Shown: piece after piece, positions 1 through 7,400 of the stretch | Position numbering within the stretch: position 1 is the stretch's first letter | Layout of the letters: each line of letters begins with the position of its first letter | Origin: Candidatus Babelota bacterium | Lineage (GTDB): Bacteria > Babelota > Babeliae > Babelales > Babelaceae | NCBI GenBank assembly: GCA_013815795.1 | Contig: JACDFK010000008.1 | Location: 1 to 32,258, forward strand | Length of the DNA: 32,258 bases | Direction of reading: 5' to 3' | Notes under the pieces: model-generated | Told to the model about the DNA's origin: nothing | Seen by the model: the letters and a program-made list of their open reading frames with translations, nothing else | Databases searched by the model: none | Made by a program: the position numbers and the translations under genes

Positions 1-480
1 TTCCAAGATGTATTAGATGAGTATAGTCTTATTGATCTTTATTTAGATGAAGCATATAGCTCATCGTGCGATAAAGTAAAAGAGATACATGAAGAGAAAA
101 TGGACATTACAAAATATTTCTACGACAAGATTTTAGAGGAAGTTATAAAGAACTCTATTCCTTTACATGAGGCCCTTCCATCTCTTCTTAAAAGACTGGG
201 GCAAACAGAGGTTCCTTCTTATTTGAAGACACTAGAAAAACTGATACACACCACATTTTCCTGTCTTCTTGATTTATATGTGTTGCACCGGGTGATTTCT
301 ATTCCGACCACACACAAAATAATGCTTATAGCAGGGGCTGATCATAGTATGTATGTAGAGTCAAGGATAATGGGGCGTTTAGATGCTGAAGAAATCTCTG
401 GCTTTGGGGACTATAGAGTTGAAAAAGACACAGTGCATGTTTTATCCACAGAAGAACTTAGTAGCCTCATAACACTATAA
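1..480 (+). CDS. Unknown protein, C-terminal part (5' end outside window)
   Basis: The reading frame is open from the first base of the window to the TAA at 478-480, so the gene starts upstream and only its last 159 codons are seen. An internal ATG at 100 exists, but the 33 codons before it are continuous, equally protein-like and acidic, so I do not treat it as the start. The visible part has a helical, leucine-rich middle and a more beta-like end around I-M-L-I-A-G-A-D-H-S. I recognise no family and see no membrane segment or signal peptide in this part. A hairpin at 510-560 probably ends this transcript and the convergent one. Confidence 0.7.
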   Translation, partial: FQDVLDEYSLIDLYLDEAYSSSCDKVKEIHEEKMDITKYFYDKILEEVIKNSIPLHEALPSLLKRLGQTEVPSYLKTLEKLIHTTFSCLLDLYVLHRVISIPTTHKIMLIAGADHSMYVESRIMGRLDAEEISGFGDYRVEKDTVHVLSTEELSSLITL

Positions 481-509
481 ATAGTGCATAGAGTGATTTA
501 GTTGTTCTT

Positions 510-560
510 AAAAGGAATGAGGAAATAAGAATCTAAGCTCTTATTTCTTAATTCCTTTAA
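510..560. terminator. Bidirectional terminator-like hairpin
   Basis: Two nested stems: AAAGGAAT at 511-518 pairs with ATTCCTTT at 551-558, and GAAATAAG at 522-529 pairs with CTTATTTC at 540-547. It lies between two convergent genes (stops at 480 and 581) and is A/T flanked on both sides, so it could serve both strands. Confidence 0.6.
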
Positions 561-580
561 CATTTTACCTGAATTCTTAC

Positions 581-1507
581 TTATTTTCGGGCTTCTTTAT
601 CAGCTTCAAAAGATATTTGACGATCTTTATGGACTCGTAAGATGATATGATTTCCTAGCTTTTGCCGTAGTGTATCAATCTCACCATATCCTATTTTATA
701 GAATTCTGTATCACCTATAATAATGACCAGTGTAGGAGCATCTCCTCGTACGAGACTAATAGGGTTTTCCAGCGTAAGGGGTTTAGACCACACTGCACTT
801 ATAAAAACCATGCCTTCACGGGAATGAACGTATCCAACTTTTTCCCCTAATGGATCAGCAGAAGGAAGTATGGCGATGGTTACCCCTTGAGCTTCATTTA
901 TAATTTTTGTAATTTGTAAGTTATTTCCTACTATTTTAGGTGTAAATCCTTCTGTTTTTTCTATAAATATCTGTGATCCTTCTTTATCTTGCTTAGATGG
1001 GGGCTGAATAATTTTACGAGAACCACCAATAGATATTCTTTCTACTTTTTGTTCTGGTAAGCCCGCAGAAGGCCGGTCTTTTTCTAACGATTCAGGTTTA
1101 AGGATTTGAGCTTTTCTATCTTTTTTTTCAGGCGTAATAATTTCATACTCTAATGTTCCTTGAGGGGCTGAAATAATTTCTATAGTTGAAGTAGGAAACT
1201 CAGCAAGTGTAACTATATCTTCAGGTTTTATATCAAGAGGTTGAACTGAAGGGTCATTTGAAACGGTAATAGTCAAGGAATTGATACTATTATTCGGTCT
1301 TTGTTCAATATTAACTTCTTTTCCTGCTGCAAGTTTTTCTTTACTAGGGTTACCTGTGTCGAAGTTTTTCGTATTTCTATACTCGAGAGTAAGGGGTTTA
1401 TTAGATGTATTATTAACTGTTAACTGTGGCAATTCCATAGCCATAAGTGAAGTATGTCCTATAAGAATGGTCATACAGGTTGATAGTGATAAAAGAAGTT
1501 TTTTCAT
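581..1507 (-). CDS. Secreted hypothetical protein
   Basis: A 308-residue protein with a clear Sec signal peptide: a lysine-bearing start, a hydrophobic core over residues 4-22 and a likely cut near L-M-A. The ATG at 1507 is preceded by an AAAGGA ribosome site at good spacing. The mature part looks like two beta-rich regions (about residues 25-125 and 190-300) joined by a lysine-, glutamate- and proline-rich linker at about 125-180. No catalytic motif or known domain is visible, and there is no lipobox or further membrane segment. It is probably periplasmic or surface-exposed. It is transcribed away from the WD40 gene, across a long spacer. Confidence 0.8.
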   Translation of the reverse strand: MKKLLLSLSTCMTILIGHTSLMAMELPQLTVNNTSNKPLTLEYRNTKNFDTGNPSKEKLAAGKEVNIEQRPNNSINSLTITVSNDPSVQPLDIKPEDIVTLAEFPTSTIEIISAPQGTLEYEIITPEKKDRKAQILKPESLEKDRPSAGLPEQKVERISIGGSRKIIQPPSKQDKEGSQIFIEKTEGFTPKIVGNNLQITKIINEAQGVTIAILPSADPLGEKVGYVHSREGMVFISAVWSKPLTLENPISLVRGDAPTLVIIIGDTEFYKIGYGEIDTLRQKLGNHIILRVHKDRQISFEADKEARK

Positions 1508-2209
1508 AATTTCCTTTGTTTAATTTTTAATGAAAGAATTTGTTTCTGCGTTCAGAAGCATAGTAAGTTTTTAAAAATCGATAAAGATTGAGATTAAAGT
1601 ACCTAAAGTCTGTATGCTCTTACTGGGGGTAGACTGCTTCTTTTAAGGGGGATATCGAAATTTACCCTCCGTTTTGGTGGTGGAATTTTTGTATCTTTTT
1701 TATTCAATCTCCTTTTTAGTTGTTAGAGGGAAGTAAGGGACTATTTTCTTTAGAGTATCACATTTTGGTTTTCAATAAGTCAATACATTTAAAAATTATT
1801 TATTTAAAATTTATAAATAGAAGCATTGCGCAAGGGTCTTCTGATACCACAAAAAGATAATTTTGCTGAAAAAACAGTGAAACAAGTGCACTCCAGTAAG
1901 AAATTTACCCATAATCTTTTGCTGGAGTACGTTTCAGTGGAGTTTTATTGGTAATTCTACATTTCCATGCTACTCTTAAAAAAAAATAAAAGTTGCGTAC
2001 AAAAAATAATTTTTTAAACGCCACAAGTGCTAACCAATTGATTCTATCCAAGGGGTATCAGGTTTTTTTAGATAAGCATTAACAGCGCAGTAGTAAGAAG
2101 TAGTGTGCTGAGAGTAAAATAGTAAAGAAAACAGGTAAGAGCGATGTGGTTTACTGCTCTTAATAAGAATACATTTTTTTATACATCAGGTAACTATGAA
2201 TGTGAAGGC
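1508..2209. other. Long divergent intergenic region
   Basis: About 700 bp between the divergent starts at 1507 and 2296, before the 16-bp repeats. I see no gene. It contains a compound inverted repeat (TGAAAC 1878-1883 with GTTTCA 1931-1936; ACTCCAG 1890-1896 with CTGGAGT 1922-1928) and a hairpin of TAAGAGC 2136-2142 with GCTCTTA 2156-2162 followed by an A/T-rich stretch with T7. These could be structured leader or terminator elements of an unrecognised short transcript. Confidence 0.4.
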
Positions 2210-2273
2210 GTTATATCATAACGATGTTATATCATAACGATGTTATGTCATAACGATGTTATGTCATAACGAT
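2210..2273. repeat. Four tandem copies of a 16-bp palindromic unit
   Basis: Units at 2210-2225, 2226-2241, 2242-2257 and 2258-2273 have the form GTTATRTCATAACGAT. Copies 1 and 2 have ATC, copies 3 and 4 GTC, in the spacer. Each unit holds the inverted repeat GTTAT-N3-ATAAC, and neighbouring units also form ATAAC-GAT-GTTAT across their junction. The block ends 22 bp before the ATG of the WD40 gene, so it lies in that gene's promoter or 5' leader. It could be an array of operator sites or a structured leader. Confidence 0.9.
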
Positions 2274-2295
2274 TAAGACCAAAAAAGGAAATTCT

Positions 2296-3849
2296 ATGAA
2301 CGATCTCAGGCATACTATAGTTTTTGTTAGTGTGATATGTATAGTACTGGGGGCACTCCCGCTGAAAGGCATGGACTGTACAAAAGCCTCGATAGCTAGT
2401 GTTAATGACTGTGCCCTATCACGAGAAATTGTAATTAAACAAGAACTGCAAGATTTTATTTTTTATAAAGTATCTGCTTCAAAAAATTCTGAACAAACTC
2501 CCGGAATGGTTGAAATAGAGCGAGTTTTACCCGATCTCTGTGAAAAGGTACTTTTTCTTATGTATCTTAAGGTTCTTCCGAGTGATATTCAACATCTTAT
2601 TGCTCGCTTAGTACTTGGAAATACCATAAGCGATGCTATCAAACCTTTTAAAATTTTTAGAGGTCGTTCTGATTATGTTACTTTAGTGGTATTGAGCCCT
2701 GATGGCCTGACTCTTTTAGTGGTTATTAACGATAATACACCAACTTTATGGAATGTAGTAACGGAAGAAGAAGATGGATTTTTAGCAGGGCATACGAATA
2801 GAGTTGTTTCTGCAGCTTTTAGTCCTGACGGCACCAAAGTTCTCACCGGATCGTTTGATCAAACAGTACGAATGTGGAATGTAAAGAGTTGCCAAGAACT
2901 GTTTGTGTTAAAACCTTTCAAAGATGAGAGGCGAGGGACCGTTTTTGCACTAACTTTTAGCCCCGATGGAAAAACTTTTCTTTCTGCCTATCAAGGGGGG
3001 GTGGTGTATTTGTGTGATACACATACCGGAGCAACATTATTGCAGCTAAATTATGAGGGTTCGGTCAGATCGGTTGCGTTTAACCCTAATGGTGAAAGTT
3101 TTCTTACCGGAACACTAGATGATATAGCATGTTTGTGGGATATAAAAAAAGGACAGAATCTTAGACAGTTAAAGCATAGTGATTCGATCGATTTACAGAT
3201 ACAGGATTTTACGAACTCTGTCGTTTTTATTAAAAGATTTGATAAAGAGGAAGAGTGCTCATTAAAAAAGCAGCTCGGATATAAAGAAATTAGCTCGGTA
3301 GCATTTAACTCTACGGGCACCATTGCTTGTACAGCATCGGGCGAGGGAACAACCCGTTTGTGGGATATAGAAACAGGGTCGGAACTACTGTGTCTTCAGA
3401 ATTATAGGGGGCTGATTTCTTTTGTACAGTTCACTCATGATGACAGAACACTTTTCACTTATTCACCGAGCAATCTGATGTATGTATGGGATAAGGAAAC
3501 TGGACAAAAATTATTAGAAATAAACAATTTCGTTGAAAATTGTATTCACTCGATAGATTGTAGACCTCAAAGCAGCAGAATAGTAGTGGGATCAGGGGAA
3601 GGAAAAATAGGTATAGGTGATCTCCCTTCGTACGATGTTCTTCGTTGGGTATTATATGACGTAAATTTCTCTGAGTCCTGGTTTATTGTAAAGATTTCTC
3701 AAGCAAATAAAATCAAAGAGTGTTGTATAATCAGAGAAAACAGTTTTGAGCATAACGTATGGAAGAAAATGCCAAAATATATTCAAAAGTATTTAATGCA
3801 AGTATTTGTAGTTATAGTTCCTGATGATCAAACTTTACAGCTTTTCTAA
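2296..3849 (+). CDS. Secreted WD40 beta-propeller protein with F-box-like segment
   Basis: A 517-residue protein. The ATG at 2296 follows an AAAAGGAAA ribosome site. Residues 5-25 are a hydrophobic export signal. A short F-box-like stretch (L-P-S-D-I-Q-H-L-I) lies at residues 94-102. From about 118 to 455 I count seven WD40-type repeats, several with S-P-D-G turns and clear blade ends such as V-R-M-W-N, C-L-W-D-I and T-R-L-W-D-I, enough for one closed seven-bladed propeller. A charged insertion of about 40 residues follows blade four. WD40 propellers are protein-binding scaffolds with no enzyme activity. The F-box-like element plus WD40 suggests, but does not show, mimicry of host ubiquitin-ligase adaptors. 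The tandem palindromes upstream may control it. Confidence 0.88.
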   Translation: MNDLRHTIVFVSVICIVLGALPLKGMDCTKASIASVNDCALSREIVIKQELQDFIFYKVSASKNSEQTPGMVEIERVLPDLCEKVLFLMYLKVLPSDIQHLIARLVLGNTISDAIKPFKIFRGRSDYVTLVVLSPDGLTLLVVINDNTPTLWNVVTEEEDGFLAGHTNRVVSAAFSPDGTKVLTGSFDQTVRMWNVKSCQELFVLKPFKDERRGTVFALTFSPDGKTFLSAYQGGVVYLCDTHTGATLLQLNYEGSVRSVAFNPNGESFLTGTLDDIACLWDIKKGQNLRQLKHSDSIDLQIQDFTNSVVFIKRFDKEEECSLKKQLGYKEISSVAFNSTGTIACTASGEGTTRLWDIETGSELLCLQNYRGLISFVQFTHDDRTLFTYSPSNLMYVWDKETGQKLLEINNFVENCIHSIDCRPQSSRIVVGSGEGKIGIGDLPSYDVLRWVLYDVNFSESWFIVKISQANKIKECCIIRENSFEHNVWKKMPKYIQKYLMQVFVVIVPDDQTLQLF

Positions 3850-3933
3850 TATGCATGTATGTATAAACGCGATGAAAGTGAAGCTTTTTTATTGAAAGGT
3901 ATTTTTTGAAAGTTTAGAAAGTATGAATTACCT

Positions 3934-4671
3934 TTAAAAAAATGAAAGAATATGATTTTGTAAAAATACATAGCAGAGAGCACCGGCCGCAAGCCACGGG
4001 CCAAAAGGTATTTGAGTCGATTTTTTTTTGGTAATGAACAGTATCGTAATCCCTACAATTGAACCAAGAAATGATCCAACAAATAAGCTAGTCCATGCGC
4101 CCATTATACCGGTAAATGATCCTATCATTGCAAGAAGATCGAGATCTCCTTCACCGAGTCCTTCGATTTTACGCACAGCATAAAAAACACGAGCTATGGT
4201 CCATAAAATAAGATAACCAAAAACAGCTCCCGTTAAGCTGCTCAGAAGGGTGAGTGGTAGTTTTCCTGCTGCTGCTAATAAAAAAGCACAGGGAATCATG
4301 CACCACGTTGCATAGCGCGAAATAAGCATCGTTTCAAAATCGGTTCTTATGGTGACTATAAGAGCTGAGAAAAAGAGGCCGTATGCAAGCCAGTACTGAG
4401 AAGGCATATAATGGTAGGTCAACAGCGCTAGAAAGGCGGTGAGAAGCTCTATAAAGGGATATAAGATAGTTATTCTTTTTTTGCAATAACGGCAGGCGCC
4501 TTGTAATAAAATCCAGGAGATAACGGGTATAAGATCGTACCATGCGATTTTTCGAGAGCAACGGGGGCACACCGAGCGACCAAGTATACTTTTATTGTGA
4601 ATTACACGGTAACCAACTACATTAAGAAAAGAGCCCCAGCAGAGAAAAAATAGAAAGATAATCCAATCCAA
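3934..4671 (-). CDS. pilD: Type IV prepilin peptidase (A24 family)
   Basis: A 245-residue polytopic inner-membrane protein that cleaves the leader of type IV pilin and pseudopilin precursors and, in the bifunctional form, N-methylates the new end. The two Cys pairs of the cytoplasmic zinc loop are present (C35-x2-C38 and C60-x2-C63), which is typical of the longer form. The two catalytic aspartates are D111 in R-T-D-F-E and D176 in the G-E-G-D-L-D-L-L motif. About seven or eight hydrophobic segments follow the usual order. It begins 5 bp after the rbfA stop and is the last gene of an rpsU-rbfA-pilD operon. Its presence implies type IV pilus or type II secretion-like machinery elsewhere in the genome, since no pilin gene is in this window. 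Confidence 0.95.
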   Translation of the reverse strand: MDWIIFLFFLCWGSFLNVVGYRVIHNKSILGRSVCPRCSRKIAWYDLIPVISWILLQGACRYCKKRITILYPFIELLTAFLALLTYHYMPSQYWLAYGLFFSALIVTIRTDFETMLISRYATWCMIPCAFLLAAAGKLPLTLLSSLTGAVFGYLILWTIARVFYAVRKIEGLGEGDLDLLAMIGSFTGIMGAWTSLFVGSFLGSIVGITILFITKKKSTQIPFGPWLAAGALCYVFLQNHILSFF

Positions 4672-4676
4672 AATGA

Positions 4677-5039
4677 TTATTCCCTTGTTTTTTCTTCTTC
4701 AAGAAGCTGATCAATACGTAACTGCTTTTCGAACTGTTTATCGAATTTAAACATAAGTTCGGGAGTGTAACGTGATCTGATTTTTGCTGCGAGTGCTTTT
4801 CTCAGGGAAGGTCTATATAGGACAAGTACATTCAAAATTTCGTTAAAACGTTCTTCTCCCTCTGCAGTATAGAAAAATACGGTACACATTCCTTTGTCAG
4901 GAGATAGTTGTACCCTATTTACCATAATATCTTTGAGCCGATTATCATCAAGGGATGTTTGCATAAAAAGCTGAGATATTTCTCGGAAAAGTTGTGACTC
5001 TTTTTGAGCTCGTTTAACATTTGAAGCGAAGGTAGTCAT
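4677..5039 (-). CDS. rbfA: 30S ribosome-binding factor A
   Basis: A 120-residue protein matching RbfA in length and pattern. It has an N-terminal helix with R-A-Q-K-E-S-Q-L-F-R-E-I-S, a central strand pair around V-N-R-V-Q-L-S-P-D-K-G, and the C-terminal region with R-S-R-Y-T-P-E-L-M-F-K-F-D. RbfA is a KH-fold protein that binds the 30S subunit near the 5' end of 16S rRNA and helps its late maturation. It starts 3 bp after the rpsU stop and ends 5 bp before pilD, so it is almost certainly co-transcribed with both. Coupling with a ribosomal protein gene suits its role. Confidence 0.93.
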   Translation of the reverse strand: MTTFASNVKRAQKESQLFREISQLFMQTSLDDNRLKDIMVNRVQLSPDKGMCTVFFYTAEGEERFNEILNVLVLYRPSLRKALAAKIRSRYTPELMFKFDKQFEKQLRIDQLLEEEKTRE

Positions 5040-5042
5040 AGC

Positions 5043-5252
5043 TTACTTAATGTTTTGGGAAGCCATACGTATCCAATTTTGTTTAATCGCACGTAAAAGT
5101 TTCTTTCTACGTTTTTGAGTAGGTGGCTCATAGTAAACGATACGTTTCATATCACGAACAACACCTTCTCGTTCAATTTTCTTTTTTAACTGTTTTAGTG
5201 CGCGTTCAAGATTGTCATGAACGGCAATCGAGATATTTACTTTTTTGCTCAT
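5043..5252 (-). CDS. rpsU: Small ribosomal subunit protein bS21
   Basis: A 69-residue basic protein of the S21 family, a component of the 30S subunit near the mRNA exit. The recognisable core is L-E-R-A-L-K-Q-L-K-K-K-I-E-R-E-G-V, then a Y-Y-E-P-P-T-Q-K-R-R-K-K motif and a lysine/arginine-rich tail. An upstream in-frame ATG at 5273 would add seven residues. I prefer the ATG at 5252 because S21 proteins start close to this point and a GGAAGGA ribosome site lies about 12 bases before it, inside the would-be extension. It is the first gene of the rpsU-rbfA-pilD operon, with a promoter-like pair and a GAAC-N4-GTTC palindrome upstream. Confidence 0.93.
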   Translation of the reverse strand: MSKKVNISIAVHDNLERALKQLKKKIEREGVVRDMKRIVYYEPPTQKRRKKLLRAIKQNWIRMASQNIK

Positions 5253-5306
5253 GGGATAGCTCTGTCCTTCCATACATTTCTAAATACTTATAAAACTCTT
5301 AGTACC

Positions 5307-5334
5307 AGTATACTCTTTTTCTGCGTATTGTCTA
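5307..5334 (-). promoter_or_regulatory. Candidate promoter of rpsU-rbfA-pilD
   Basis: Read on the minus strand, TAGACA (5334-5329) and TATACT (5312-5307) are separated by 16 bp, close to a housekeeping sigma-factor promoter, and point at rpsU about 55 bp downstream. The match is by eye only. Confidence 0.45.
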
Positions 5335-5344
5335 TAATCTTTAG

Positions 5345-5357
5345 CGAACAATCGTTC
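5345..5357. promoter_or_regulatory. LexA-like palindrome (CGAAC-N4-GTTC)
   Basis: CGAACAATCGTTC contains GAAC-N4-GTTC, the core of the SOS box bound by LexA in Gram-positive bacteria. It sits just upstream of the candidate -35 of rpsU. No lexA gene is in the window, so a chance palindrome is quite possible. Confidence 0.3.
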
Positions 5358-5368
5358 ACGGATAGTTT

Positions 5369-6994
5369 TTAATAGACGAAATGGATACTTCCTAAAACGG
5401 TTTGTGATCTATACGAGTTGCGTTGTTTGATCGGTATCTGCAAGAGAAGTCCGGCCGAAAAGCTAGGTGTTAAATCGTAATTAAAGCCTACGTTAATAAA
5501 ATGGGATTCCCATTTACTGAGACATTCAGCTCGTTTAATATCAAACCCGGTAGTGAAGTAAATAGAACCTTCGGGAATAAAGGATCGGCATAATTTAATC
5601 TCATCTTCAGCGTGACTTACCATGCAGTATTCACCCCAAAATGAGAGGTTTCCTAGAAAGCGATGGGCGTTCATGCCTATGGTACCGTACCAGGTAGGTC
5701 CCGGACGCAAGGTTACATCTGCTGAATAAGGAAAAATTCCACTTTCAGCGAAATTAGTAGGCATACGGTAGTTACAGTAGTCACGTTTTACAAAAAAGGA
5801 AAAGCCTGCGGAAGCAGTTAGGTCGATGGTATCGGGAAAATCGATCGTAAAGCCGGCACGGCCGACGATGCTTGCATGTCCGTTGCTCCCAAAAGGAACA
5901 GCAAACTTAGTATTATTATGCACCTCTTGAGCCATAGGTATTCCAATTCCTCCTTCAGCAAAAGGCATAAAATTCACCCGTGGGTAGTACTCGAGGTCCT
6001 CATTCATAATATAAAGATGTCGCCAATACAAACTTATGTACAGGTCATCGAGCCCAGTTTTATGGTAATTACATATATCCAGATCGAGTATTTTTGCAAG
6101 TGTGTCTCGTTGGCTTAAGATATTTTCTTCAACAAACTGTTTACAGGCTCCACTAAATGAAAGACTAACCGTTTCAGTGTTACGTGGCCTAAAGGGCTGT
6201 ATTTGAGGAACACATTCTTCTTCTCTTAAGGGAGCACAGAGTGGCCTTCCAATACGAGGTTGTTCGGTAGGATCAACAAAAGGTGGTGTGATACCCGTAG
6301 GATCTGCCGCTTCTGGTCTGGTGATAACGTTGTCATACACCTTTCGAGGAGCCGCAGGACATGCGACGCCGAGCGCTTGACACGTTAAGTCTCCTCCTAC
6401 ATTGGGATACTGCATGGTAGCTGTTTGACGGACATCGGCTATTCCCCACTGTACTCTCAAACCGATACCATAAAAACAGCGATCTACTAAAAGAATCTCA
6501 CTTTCAAAGCGGACCCCATATTTTCGGTACTTAAGGGGAACGGTTAAAAAGCCAAACTCTTTTCTGAGATCCACATAGCGAGGATCTGTTACTAGATCTA
6601 AGCATATGTCGTCATTTCCAGTAGGAAAGTTAGCGGGCGTTATACCCAGGGCATCAAAGAGAACTCTTCTTAATTTTGGGTCATAAAAAAGACCAAATAT
6701 ATTCCAGCGTCCATCTATATCTCCCAGATTAATGGTAGATCCTTCGCTGTTCTTTCCACAGTTAGCATGTTGTTGAAATCCACTTACACTTGTGCGGAAA
6801 CGGTTTTCAACGTAGGTGTAATCAAAGTTCATGAGATTTGCTTTTTGGCGAGTCGTTAAAAACGAATAGGGATTGTAACTACTAAAAAATGGATACTGAT
6901 CATTTCTTGAGTTGGTAGGAAAGCTCTGTAAAGTGATAGGGAAAGCTATTAATGCACAGCCTATAATAAACTTTTTCACCCTAGGATACAGCAT
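5369..6994 (-). CDS. Putative outer-membrane beta-barrel protein
   Basis: A 541-residue protein with a Sec signal peptide: basic residues at 5-9, a hydrophobic core at about 10-22 and a likely cut after L-Q-S. The ATG at 6994 follows an AAAGGA ribosome site at 6-base spacing. The mature part is rich in aromatic residues and alternating strands, especially from residue 310 on, and ends in I-H-F-V-Y with a terminal aromatic, as outer-membrane barrels usually do. A proline- and cysteine-rich stretch lies at about 195-270. I cannot assign a named porin family. It is transcribed alone, divergently from the small gene at 7140 and upstream of rpsU. A large surface or porin-like role is inference. 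Confidence 0.78.
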   Translation of the reverse strand: MLYPRVKKFIIGCALIAFPITLQSFPTNSRNDQYPFFSSYNPYSFLTTRQKANLMNFDYTYVENRFRTSVSGFQQHANCGKNSEGSTINLGDIDGRWNIFGLFYDPKLRRVLFDALGITPANFPTGNDDICLDLVTDPRYVDLRKEFGFLTVPLKYRKYGVRFESEILLVDRCFYGIGLRVQWGIADVRQTATMQYPNVGGDLTCQALGVACPAAPRKVYDNVITRPEAADPTGITPPFVDPTEQPRIGRPLCAPLREEECVPQIQPFRPRNTETVSLSFSGACKQFVEENILSQRDTLAKILDLDICNYHKTGLDDLYISLYWRHLYIMNEDLEYYPRVNFMPFAEGGIGIPMAQEVHNNTKFAVPFGSNGHASIVGRAGFTIDFPDTIDLTASAGFSFFVKRDYCNYRMPTNFAESGIFPYSADVTLRPGPTWYGTIGMNAHRFLGNLSFWGEYCMVSHAEDEIKLCRSFIPEGSIYFTTGFDIKRAECLSKWESHFINVGFNYDLTPSFSAGLLLQIPIKQRNSYRSQTVLGSIHFVY

Positions 6995-7068
6995 TATATG
7001 TCCTTTCTAAATTCCCAATTATTACTTACCGCTTTTAAAAAAAGCATACGACTGCTTAATTTATAGCA

Positions 7069-7096
7069 TTGATACCGCTCTTCGTCAAATTATGTT
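7069..7096 (+). promoter_or_regulatory. Candidate promoter of the 86-residue gene
   Basis: TTGATA at 7069-7074 and TATGTT at 7091-7096 are 16 bp apart. They lie about 45 bp upstream of the ATG at 7140, in the divergent spacer. Confidence 0.4.
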
Positions 7097-7139
7097 ATGC
7101 TGAGTGCTTCAGAAATTCACGGTACTGTCAGGAGGACGT

Positions 7140-7400
7140 ATGCCAGGATCTTTTTATTATAAGGCTTCTATTACTAAAAAAGACTGTTGGTTTTTTGTTG
7201 CCGTGTTACGCAGTTTCGAGCATCTGACGTTTGACAGGACCTGCGACGTGCCTACAAGTACCTTTGAGTTCTTTGTTCCTGAGGGTAATGAAAAGATTTT
7301 TCTTGAGCTCATGAGATTTTTAGAAAAAGAGGGAGTTGTTCATACTCTTCAAAAAGGTAGTAATCCTTTTGAAAGCGTTGAACAACCACCAGTGATTTAA
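7140..7400 (+). CDS. Small hypothetical protein
   Basis: An 86-residue protein. A GTG at 7104 would extend it by 12 residues, but the ATG at 7140 follows a perfect AGGAGG at 7130-7135, the best ribosome site in the window, so I start there. The sequence reads as a small alpha/beta domain: a strand (Y-Y-K-A-S-I), a helix (W-F-F-V-A-V-L-R-S-F), a strand (S-T-F-E-F-F-V-P), then a helix (E-L-M-R-F-L-E-K-E-G). There is no signal peptide or membrane segment, so it is probably cytoplasmic. The two-strand/two-helix order resembles ferredoxin-like or ACT-type folds, but I cannot name a family. Its stop overlaps that of convergent gltX. Confidence 0.8.
   Translation: MPGSFYYKASITKKDCWFFVAVLRSFEHLTFDRTCDVPTSTFEFFVPEGNEKIFLELMRFLEKEGVVHTLQKGSNPFESVEQPPVI

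Noticed and set aside
2210-2273. Possible CRISPR array
   Set aside because: The 16-bp units abut directly with no spacers, and no cas gene is near. It is a simple tandem repeat.
3051-3323. 90-codon minus-strand frame inside the WD40 gene
   Set aside because: It is the antisense of clear WD40 repeats, with no ribosome site or protein-like features.
5876-6118. 80-codon plus-strand frame inside the barrel gene
   Set aside because: Antisense of a well-supported gene with signal peptide; no independent evidence.
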